This document shows, one piece after another, positions 56,560 to 64,000 of a DNA stretch of 64,000 bases. The stretch is from contig JAMWFC010000082.1 of NCBI GenBank assembly GCA_027475525.1, forward strand, positions 372,001-436,000. The letters run 5' to 3'. The notes below the pieces were generated by a model. The model was not told the DNA's origin and did not search any database. It saw only the letters and a program-made list of their open reading frames with translations. The stretch is from Macrolepiota albuminosa. Taxonomy: Eukaryota; Basidiomycota; Agaricomycetes; Agaricales; Agaricaceae. Made by a program: the position numbers and the translations under genes. Position 1 is the first letter of the stretch. Every line of letters starts with the position of its first letter.

Positions 56560-58094
56560 CGCTCCAGCAAGCGCTGGAGTCACAGGACCATATGCCTGCA
56601 CCGGCCGACTTAGGCAATGCGCAATTCTGCACACGTATCCAGCAAGGATACAAGGATGATAATTTCTTCTTAGAGATTTTGAACAATATCCAAGCGTATC
56701 CGTGCTTCAAGGTGGAGCAGCAGCTCGTCTACCTTACCAGACCCATGGGGTCCAAAGTCATCTGCATTCCCTGGGAGAGGTCGCTGATTACGACTATCCT
56801 GGACCAGGCCCATAGAGTAGTGGGCCACTTCGGAACTCAGAAAACACTGGACTATGTGCAATGCTGGTACTGGTGGCCGCAAATGGCCAAAGAGACGAGC
56901 CAATTTTGCTCGACATGTGAGCTATGTCAATAGTCAAAAGTATCGACATTGAAGCCACCGGGAAAGCTTCATTTGCTACCTATACCGATCAAACCTTGGG
57001 ATTCGATCAGGATGGACTTTATAGGTCCGTTCCCCGAGTCGAAAGGCTTTAACTACCTTTGGGTAGTGATCTGCAGAATGACCAGTATGGTCCATCTCAT
57101 TCTGGTGAGAACCACCATGACAGCGTCAGACTTGTCGTGGATCTATCTCAAGGAGATAGTATGCCTCCATGGACTGCCAAGTTTGATCGTAAGCAATCAA
57201 GATGCTAAGTTCACTTCCAAATGGTGGAAGGAGTTGCACAAACTGCTAGGAGCAAAGTTGCTCATGTCGACATCGTTTCATCCGCAAATAGATGGTCAAA
57301 CTGAACGCGCAAATTGAAATATTGCGCAAATACTGCGAGCATTCGTACGTCCTGATCAGAAGGACTGGGTGGATAGATGTCCTGTCATGGAATTCGTGAT
57401 AAACATGAGCATATCAGAAACTACAGGGTATTCACCCTTTGAACTCAACAATGGCTACATGCCATCCATGATTTGTGAACTTCGTACGGACAAAGTTATT
57501 CATATGGGGGTAAGGCAGTTTGCGTGCAACACGCTAGGGAACTTGGCAGATGCCCATGATGCAATGATAGAATTGCGTGTATGGCAGACCAAACATGCGA
57601 ATAATTGCAGATGTGATGAGCCGGACATCGAGAAAGGGAGCCTAGTGTACCTTTCGACGAAGAACTTGAACCTGCCAAAAGGCAGGGCAAGTAAGTTGTG
57701 TCCAAAGTGGATTGGACCATATAAGGTCCTTAAGGCGGAGCTGAGCACATCTAACTATGTGCTGGAACTACCCTATGTGCTGCAAGCACGCAGGATAGTT
57801 TCCAAGTTTCACGTGTCGCTGTTGCAACCGTATATGGCCAGTAGTGATGCGCTCTTTCCTAATCATGCAACTCCAGAGCCGTATGACTTTGAAACTGGCA
57901 ATGATCAGGAGTGGTTTGTAGATGACCTCATAGGTCATTGGTGGATGAAGGGAAACCTCGAATTTGAGGTAAGGTGGAGCTTAGATGATACTACCTGGGA
58001 ACCGCTAGTGAACTGCAAAGACCTTGCAGCGATGGACAGATACCTAGAGTTGCAGGGCGTGAAACACCCTCAACAGCTAGCAAAACGCGCATAG
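56560..58094 (+). pseudogene. Gypsy-2 integrase with chromodomain-like C-terminus
   Basis: HHCC region with VGHFGTQKTLDYV and CSTCELCQ near 56820-56930. Core with MDFIGPFPES, SLIVSNQDAKFTS (second Asp retained in QDAKF) and HPQIDGQTERAN. A TAG near 56932 and a TGA near 57316 break it. The last frame (57369-58094) holds KLCPKWIGPYKVLK, then IGHWWMKG, EFEVRWSLDDTTWEP and YLELQG, the chromodomain-like module, uninterrupted. Confidence 0.87.
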
Positions 58095-58318
58095 CGCACA
58101 TGTGGTGGTGGAATGTGGACGAAGTCCACTTTGATAGCCGGTGACTAACCGGGTGGCTACTAATTGTGGCTGCTGATTGTGACTGTTTGCACGACTATGA
58201 TTGCCGGTGAGAGGCCGGGTGGCGTGTATTTGTGGTTGTTTCCACCACTAGTGGAGTTGGGAGATTGTTTTTTTTCTCCCCTCAGTCCCAATACACGTAG
58301 CATACGTGTCGCATTGTA
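58095..58318 (+). other. Spacer between pol and the third ORF of Gypsy-2
   Basis: A 224-bp non-coding segment repeats GCCGGTGACTAACCGGGTGG-like sequence twice (about 58138 and 58202). It ends with GATTGTTTTTTTTCTCCCCTCAG, a polypyrimidine tract plus AG that would suit a 3' splice site 36 bp before the third ORF's ATG. Gypsy-1 has a T/C-rich run at the matching place but no AG. Confidence 0.4.
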
Positions 58319-61051
58319 ATGGCCTATTGGGGGCCACAAGAGAGTAATAAGAGCCAGCAAGGCTCTAGTGGAGGGGGGAGACCCCCAAATATACAAACGT
58401 GAGATTATTCTACTCAGTACCAGAGGCAGCTGCCATATCCGGCAGCAAGCCAGTCTCAGTCAGCGGGTGTGGCCTATCCAGGCTGTGACGAGCCGCTTCC
58501 ATACCAGATGCCCCTCCACTCGCAAGAGATGGAGGTCAATGACGAAGGGCGCTATGGGCGCCTGGAGGACAGCACATGCCGCGAGCGCTACTACCAGGAA
58601 CTGTCATCATGCTCGGCTGTGTTGAATCTGACATATGCGGGTGTGGTGACAGAGCCGCCGTCAGTACTATGGGCGCATCGGCCTGTGGCAGAGTCGTATG
58701 GGGAGCCTGCACCACAAGCACAGAGGTTAGCAGTGTCAGACGTGCTGTTGGGCAGACTGGAAGCAGCAGGACAGCCAGTCCCTGCAACTGCATCCTTCCT
58801 GCAGGACAGTCTGGCCGTGATGGTGATGGAGGGATTGCTTGACCAGATCAAGCTGATGAAGAGGCAGCGCATCGCAGCACTGGAACAGATCGAACACGCA
58901 TCTAAGCGCAAAATTGCCACGGTTGAGGAACCGACCGCCGAGGTCAAGAGGGCTAAATATCAGCCCAGTCGACTGGTTGACCCTCCACAGGCAAGGATAT
59001 CGTCGGACGCGCAATTTGCACGCCATGAGCAGCCTGCTCAGACTGTTGCTTTGCCATCACAGTTACCCAAGTTGGGCCCTCAGGCCTCCTCAGAGTCGCT
59101 GGCAGCAGTCAGTGAACCCTTGGCAGGTCTGTCCCTGGGTCAGCAAGAAACCACATCATCCTGGGCCCCACCTAGGGGGCCCAAAACTGTTGCTGTGGCA
59201 CCAAGAGCGCCCACTACCGTTATTCCTCAAGCTGAGCCTGGAGGGAGAACTCTGGCGCGAAATGCGCCTGCCCCTCTGGTGGCTCAGCCACCATTCAAAT
59301 CATCCGCCCCGGTCAAGTCGGAGTCGGTACACCAACATCGAGGCCGTAAGCCTTCTCTTGATGCCTCCAAGCTGGAGGTGATAGAGTTCCCAGCTGGCAT
59401 TTCTGCACAGGCCAGGAAGGTCTCAATGTTGTTTTTGTTGCCCGTTACCATGCCAGCACCACAGGCACACTTTCCCGTGGTTGTCTTGACCACCGACCCT
59501 TGCTTTCCCAAGCAATATGACGGTCTGGTGGTAACCTCAAAGAATTGCTCCATGCCTGAAAAAGACAAAGCACCCGTGGCCTCCTTATCTGACGAGAGCG
59601 ACTATGAAGAGTCGAGCTCGGAGCATGAGGAGGAGGCAGAGGAAGGGGAATCGGCAGCGGACCAATTCCAGCGAGTATTGTGCAATAAGCGCATTGCAAA
59701 GAAGAAGGCGAATCGTGCCAAGGAGCTGCAGGCCCTCAAACAGAGGTCCGAGGATGAGTTCTTGGGGAGAATTCCTGATGGATTGGGGGTGAAGGTGTGG
59801 GGACCGCTCGATATCGAGCGAACAAACTTGTGCTTCAGAGGAGCACTCAGCCACTGCACTTATTATTCATATCATTTGAATACCGTGCTGTTGGGAGCCG
59901 AGGCCAACTGGGCAGCAGCATATGAGTTTTTGTCTGGGCACCATGCTGGCATTCCTGCCAGCATTGTTTACAAGTATTCCCCTCACGGCCTTCCTTGCAC
60001 GCCATTAGAGCTGGATTGGCTCTACAAATACTATTCAAATGAGCATGCTCCCCGTCGCAAACGGATTACCGCCTACCTCCTCATCACGGAGCTTCAGATG
60101 TTTGCCCAGCGAACTAATGAGTCATTACATGACCGAACAATGATGCTCCTGATAAAGGACCCACGCTATCAAGACCTCGTCAACCCAGCCCAGGGGGCAG
60201 ACAACCTTGCACTCGTCGAGCGCCGACACATTCTGGGGCGCTTCCTGCGCACAAAAGAAGACAGCTTAACCGTGCTGCGCGTAATGTGCACTCAAGACTC
60301 CTCCACACCATTCAACCTGGATCAGCTTGCGCAGTACGCGCTGATCTTTGGTCGTCCGGGGTTGGAAAACACGTATCAAGGCATTGCGGTCAATCATGCC
60401 TACCGCATGCACTGGCGAACCCTCTTTGGGTTCACCTTATGCCAAGCTCTTTGCGCTAACAGCGCAGCCAAGCCTGTGATCATGTGGTGCATGACCCTTG
60501 TCATGGCCCACCCGGGTCTTTACTGCAAGGCTATTGCCTCTTATAATGCCATGTTTCCAGACCAGCCGTTTGAGCCCCAGAGAGGGCCCCAGCTGGAACT
60601 TCACCCCGTGCACATACCAGACGAATTTGCACAGAACTTTTTGGACGACAACGTGTTACGCGTCTTACTGCACAACCGGATCCCTGCCAACTGGGTGGAC
60701 CATGCGTATACATATGGAGTGGTCTTCCTGGAACAGCAATTCCATGCCCCCACAATGTCTATGGACATCTTCCGTGACATTGACGATGAGCGCATGGAGC
60801 GCTTGAACAAATACGGTACCCCTCCCACAATCCCACAATGGGATGGCTGGCAGGAGATGACCGAAGACAATCATTATCGTCTTATATTCAAGCATGACGA
60901 GGAAAGTCGTCTTCTCAAAAACCCCGAGGCCCACATAGAGACATCACAACGGTACGTGTCATACGTTGTACGGGAGCCCGCTTTGTGCCGTACCATACGT
61001 GTCCAGCGGAGTCCGCTACACTGGAGCGGAGCAGTCCCCACAGTGCCGTAG
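58319..61051 (+). CDS. Gypsy-2 third ORF after pol, unknown conserved protein
   Basis: ATG 58319 (MAYWGPQESNKSQQG) opens the frame; a single TGA near 58400 (after PPNIQT) is followed by more than 880 codons without a stop. Features in order: Gln/Pro-rich N-terminus, helical block VLLGRLEAAGQPVPATASF (58745), Lys/Arg patch (ASKRKIATVEE), Pro/Ala-rich linker, acidic run (59590-59660), basic region (KRIAKKKANRAKELQ), then a C-terminal domain at 59770-60860 with RIPDGLGVKVWGP, HWRTLFGFTLCQAL, LRVLLHNRIP, DHAYTYGVVFL and IPQWDGWQEM. These blocks align with the Gypsy-1 third ORF in the same order, about 40-45% identical in the last 150 residues by eye. The final 35 codons probably read into the truncation junction. 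No transmembrane segment or signal peptide is evident. Function unknown. Confidence 0.75.
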
Positions 61052-61560
61052 AATACAGAGCCGCAGACGTGTCACAATGTGCTGTATGACACGGTCCAGT
61101 GGATCGATAAAAGGCGGGCACACACATGCGCATGCAGGCCCGGCGGATGCCAGCGGACACTAGCGGACGTCAATGTGCGTCAGCGGCCACCGGCGGGCAT
61201 CAGCACACGAGTGAAAACCTCCTCCATTGGCGGACTTCATGGCATGAATAAACCCTCCTCGAGGTTCCCCATTTCCCTCCCCTCTCCATTCCTCCCCGCA
61301 ATAACTCGAGGCTGCACGTCTCCCCTTCCATCCTTTTCCCACCCCTGACGCCAGCGTACGTCCACGAAAGGGCCCTGAAAATCTACGCAGGCCTACGCAA
61401 GCCACCAGCGGACATCCACGCAGACGTACGTCGACGGACTCAAACCTATGCGGGCCCTCCCAGGCCTGCGCAGGACACCAGCGGACATCCACAGAGGCCT
61501 ACGCAGGTCCACGGGGTCTGGTTGGACCAAGAAAAAAGGTAACGTCGACTTGCCCGTCGT
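61052..61560. repeat. GC-rich low-complexity sequence with GCGGAC / CCAGCGGACAT motifs
   Basis: Short words such as CAGCGGACATCCACG and CTACGCAGG recur irregularly on both sides of 61300. No coding relic is recognised. It starts close to the truncated end of Gypsy-2. Confidence 0.6.
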
Positions 61561-61563
61561 ATG

Positions 61564-61641
61564 CCTGTGGGGGGGAATCGAACCCCCGGCCTTGGGAAAG
61601 CCTCCAGCAATGGAACGCACATTTAACCGTTGCACCACAGG
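61564..61641 (-). tRNA. tRNA-like gene, identity uncertain (anticodon possibly CCC, Gly)
   Basis: On the minus strand the ends pair perfectly (CCTGTGG with CCACAGG, 7 bp). The T arm is GGGGG, loop TTCGATT, CCCCC, with a good B box (GGGTTCGATTCCC). A plausible anticodon arm has stem AGGCT/GGCCG and loop TTCCCAA, anticodon CCC. The segment between acceptor and anticodon arms is about ten bases longer than normal (GTTCCATTGCTGGA), which could be an insertion or indicate a pseudogene. C1-G72 is unusual for tRNA-Gly. Confidence 0.4.
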
Positions 61642-61794
61642 TCCGTTACTAACGGATAGATTCAAAGGTCGGATAACACAATGAACGGACGCCCACCTAC
61701 GTTTCCACAGGTTCCTGTATGGATTTTTTGAGGTGGAAGGGGGGTGGCATACCTCCCAAAAGAGTTTTCGTGGCCTGAAAGGGGTGTTGGCATC

Positions 61795-62010
61795 AGCAGC
61801 CATCAGCTGGCCATCAGCTGGCATCCGTCAGAGTTCGCCGGCAGCCGTCGTGACCCGCTGGCATCCGTCGTGCATCCGTCGGCATCCGCCGGATATCCGC
61901 TGGTATCCGTCGGAATCCACGGGAATCCGTCGGCAACCCCCGGCATCGTCCGGCATCATCCGGCATCATCCGGCATCGTCCAGCATCGTCCAGCATCAGG
62001 GCGGGAGAGA
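61795..62010. repeat. Minisatellite of CATCCG / CGGCATC units
   Basis: Units such as TGGCATCCGTCG and then CCGGCATCATCCGGCATC recur at 10-12 bp intervals for about 200 bp. The unit drifts from CATCCGTCGG to CATCGTCCGG. No gene is seen. Confidence 0.8.
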
Positions 62011-62385
62011 AGGAAACGGGGTGCGTGGGTGTCCGCCGCATGGGGTGGCGTCTCGGAGAGCGTGGGGGGTGGCGGAAGAGGGATGGGGGTGGGGAGAAAG
62101 AGGGGGAAGGGGGAAGGGGAGGAGCGTGGGTGTCCGCTGGTACCCCAGCGGACGTAGCAGACGTCGGACGTCAGGTCAGGGGGGAGGAGGGAAGCGGGGT
62201 GCATGTGGTGGACGGGGGTGGCGTGTGAGGTAGTGTGGGGAGTGGAGAGGATGGCACTGGGGAGAAAGAGGCGGAAGGGCGGAAGAGGGTGCGTGAGTGT
62301 CCGCTGTCCGCTGGCATGCCAGCGGACGGTAGCGGACGGTAGCTGACGTCGGCATGTGAGCCAGCTGACATCAGCGGTGCAACCA
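62011..62385. repeat. G-rich low-complexity stretch ending in GCGGACGGTA repeats
   Basis: Purine-rich GGGG/GGAG runs are followed near 62325 by tandem AGCGGACGGT units. Nothing coding is recognised. Confidence 0.6.
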
Positions 62386-62466
62386 GTCCCAGTGGTTCAG
62401 TGGAATATTCATTTATTGATATTCAATATTGTGTACAGTGGTGGGTTCTACTCCTACTTCACCTTA
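62386..62466 (+). repeat. tRNA-like sequence 1
   Basis: CCAGTGGTTCAGTGGAATATT resembles an A box region and GGTGGGTTCTACTCC a B box with C in place of G. The middle is TTGATATTCAATATTG. It belongs to the family at 62843, 63427 and 63709. It is probably a pseudo-tRNA or the head of a tRNA-derived SINE. Confidence 0.5.
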
Positions 62467-62842
62467 ACAGGGACTAATGCTGTGTTTTTATATGGGTGCA
62501 TTTTTGCTCTACATATACATCGCACTGACCTGGAGTATGCGCCTGTGGTAGTGGATCTGACCAAAACTCTAGGAATTACTGAAGCGAGATAGGATGGAGG
62601 AGTTGACACATGAGATCGTTCCAGCGCTCATGACAAGTGACGATACACCAGGGCTGACTACTTTTTTTACAAAGATCAGCACAGAGGTAGTCAGCCACAG
62701 TGCATCATCAACTTGTCATGAGCACTGGAATGAACACATGCGCGAACTCGTCCATCTTATGCCGCTGCAGAAATCTTTGGAGTTTTCAACGGATCAAATT
62801 CATGACGCTAGCGGACGTCAGCGGCCTGCTGTTATTATATAA

Positions 62843-62925
62843 TGTGAACTAGTGGGAGTCGAACCCACTTCTTGTGCACAATATGAAATATCAATTGATG
62901 AATATTCCATTGTACCACAGGCGCT
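62843..62925 (-). repeat. tRNA-like sequence 2
   Basis: Minus strand: GCGCCTGTGGTACAATGGAA (A-box-like) to GTGGGTTCGACTCCCAC (a perfect T-arm with B box). The middle holds TTGATATTTCATATTG and the palindrome TTGTGCACAA. The ends do not form a seven-pair acceptor stem, so it is likely a pseudo-tRNA or SINE head. Confidence 0.5.
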
Positions 62926-63080
62926 TGCTACAAGTCAGGACGGTGTTCATGTAGTGCACAAACAGACCCATACAGAATTTGAACGGATAGAGATTTTACT
63001 GCAACTGGTGCATCTGTATTGAATTGACAATATTAGACTGATATTTATTTACACCATAGAAGTATACAGGAAAGAGGAAA

Positions 63081-63115
63081 AGTACAGCGGTGGGTTCTAC
63101 TCCCTCTACTCCACC
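63081..63115 (+). repeat. Partial tRNA-like sequence (B-box half)
   Basis: TACAGCGGTGGGTTCTACTC matches the 3' half of tRNA-like sequence 1. The 5' half is lacking. Confidence 0.4.
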
Positions 63116-63426
63116 TTAATGGGGTCTAATAGTGACAATGGAATATTGAGGGGCGGGTTGGACTCCTGCTAGTGACAAATATTTTAATAGGGCCTGTAAG
63201 CCCTAATAAAATATCCGTTCATCACTCGCTAGCATCATCAAGTTGATCCGTTAAAAACGCTAGAAATTACTGAAGCGGGTATGGGTTGGCCGAAGTTGCG
63301 CATAGTCACGAGATCTGGAATGACCACATGCGCAAAGACGATCAACCCATGCCACTGCAGAAATCTCTGGAGTTTTAAACGGATCACATTAATGATGCTA
63401 GCGGACATCAGCGGCCTGCTGCTCTA

Positions 63427-63510
63427 ATATGCACTAGCAGGAGTCGAACCCACCTCTTGTGCACAATATCAAATATCAATTTATCAATATTCCATTGTAC
63501 CACAGGCGCT
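63427..63510 (-). repeat. tRNA-like sequence 3
   Basis: Minus strand: AAGCGCCTGTGGTACAATGG to GGTGGGTTCGACTCCTGC, with TTGATATTTGATATTG and TTGTGCACAA between. It is the second-unit counterpart of tRNA-like sequence 2. Confidence 0.5.
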
Positions 63511-63580
63511 TACTTAGAAGGGGGTCAAACCTGCCTGTCAGTGGCCTATGGTAGTTGATCTGACCCACTCAATTTTCAGT

Positions 63581-63635
63581 ATTGTGTGGAGTGGCAGGTT
63601 TGACTCCCCTAGTCCAGACTTCCCTAGTCCACCAT
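63581..63635 (+). repeat. Partial tRNA-like sequence (B-box half)
   Basis: AGTATTGTGTGGAGTGGCAG followed by GTTTGACTCCCC corresponds to the 3' half of the family, with a degraded B box. Confidence 0.35.
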
Positions 63636-63708
63636 AATGACGTATAATGGTGTCTTTTTATACTGCTGCATTTCTGCACTAGATGTAAACTGTACTAATT
63701 TTTGGTAA

Positions 63709-63790
63709 GGACCTGTGGTCGAATGGAATATTGATACATTGATATTTCATATTGTGCACAAGAGCCGGGTTCGAATCCCACTCGTGCACA
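63709..63790 (+). repeat. tRNA-like sequence 4
   Basis: Plus strand: GGACCTGTGGTCGAATGGAA (A-box-like), TTGATATTTCATATTG, TTGTGCACAA, then CCGGGTTCGAATCCCAC (good B box). The internal length fits a tRNA, but a full acceptor stem cannot be paired. It is the best-preserved plus-strand member. Confidence 0.5.
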
Positions 63791-63854
63791 TCATTACACA
63801 TGACATAACTTTGTTTTACTAATTGTTATTTACGTCTATATTCTTTCTACTGCC

Positions 63855-63890
63855 CAATTCGAGGGTTCGAGTCCCCCTTGTGTAATCGTT
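63855..63890 (+). repeat. tRNA 3'-half fragment
   Basis: GAGGGTTCGAGTCCCCC is a clean T-arm with B box, but the upstream sequence has no recognisable A box. It is probably a truncated member of the same cluster or an unrelated tRNA fragment. Confidence 0.4.
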
Positions 63891-64000
63891 GAAGAGTGTG
63901 TTGTTTTTTGCGTTCATGAGAGTGGCATAACGGAACAAAACAATGGGACGGTTAATCTTAGTGGACCTGAGTCCTGTCCAAACTAATTGAAATGTCTGTA

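Larger units (their letters stand above)
50332..60950 (+). mobile_element. Gypsy-2, Ty3 chromovirus-like element, 3' truncated
   Basis: Same architecture as Gypsy-1: LTR, gag, CCHC, protease, RT, RNase H, integrase, chromodomain-like tail, third ORF. The 3' LTR is missing; after about 60950 the sequence changes to GC-rich minisatellite. Stops are mostly TGA where Gypsy-1 or the consensus implies CGA (near 55673, 55988, 56177 and 57316), with TAG for CAG near 56932. It is more decayed than Gypsy-1 by substitution, but its third ORF is much better preserved. Confidence 0.88.
62400..63530. repeat. Tandem duplication with a period of about 590 bp
   Basis: Segments such as GCAGAAATCTTTGGAGTTTT (62769) and GCAGAAATCTCTGGAGTTTT (63359), followed by GCTAGCGGACGTCAGCGGCC-type sequence, recur at a spacing of about 590 bp. 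Each unit carries one minus-strand tRNA-like sequence near its end. The units have diverged, with several indels. Confidence 0.75.

Noticed and set aside
58368..58625. Alternative frame overlapping the start of the Gypsy-2 third ORF
   Set aside because: It is a shadow frame; the homologous protein lies in the frame starting at ATG 58319.
61160..62230. Several long open frames on both strands in the GC-rich region
   Set aside because: GC-rich minisatellites lack stop codons by composition; the translations are simple repeats.

Overview
The window looks like accessory, transposon-dominated nuclear DNA of a basidiomycete fungus, most likely an Agaricomycete. The evidence is the short introns (about 49-57 bp) with GT...AG ends in a flavin monooxygenase gene and in a two-module gene of unknown function, a KDZ-type (Kyakuja/Dileera/Zisupton) transposase relic, chromodomain-bearing Ty3 elements, Ty1/copia elements and Tc1-like elements. 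No bacterial, organellar or CRISPR signals were seen.

Layout. 1-985: 3' part of a spliced coiled-coil gene. 986-4930: no recognisable gene; short duplications and a roughly nine-copy minisatellite. 4934-10101: a kinase-like gene (5624-6785) in the loop of a large inverted repeat; the right arm carries a 1.8-kb KDZ-related element (7736-9549) with long terminal inverted repeats and an 8-bp target duplication. 10120-16900: a copia relic (B) split by a second, decayed copia element (A1, 10484-15971), which itself holds a solo LTR. 16977-36300: a pseudogene copy of the two-module gene, split by copia A2 (18209-35077), which is split in turn by a chromovirus-like Ty3 element (Gypsy-1, 22391-34284; TSD GGTGG). 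36676-38796: flavin-containing monooxygenase (minus). 39416-40024: truncated TFIIB copy. 40688-42679: the intact two-module gene. 42680-50331: CpG-poor repeat graveyard with Tc1-like relics, a decayed transposase-like ORF and a second solo LTR. 50332-about 60950: a second chromovirus (Gypsy-2), 3'-truncated. 61-64 kb: GC-rich minisatellites, then a cluster of tRNA-like sequences in a 590-bp tandem duplication.

Two results stand out. First, both chromoviruses carry a long third ORF after pol (30701-34003 and 58319-61051). The two copies are collinear and clearly homologous across their C-terminal halves, and I cannot assign them to a known domain. This is the best candidate for an undescribed component. 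Second, at least 17 adjacent direct duplications have a period of exactly 77 bp. They look like unmerged k=77 contig overlaps, not biology, and since 77 is not a multiple of 3 they create false frameshifts.

The likely functional host genes are few: the coiled-coil gene, the kinase-like gene, the monooxygenase and the two-module gene. The rest is nested mobile DNA, much of it killed by C-to-T and G-to-A changes that often fall at CpG. That pattern fits methylation-associated decay.
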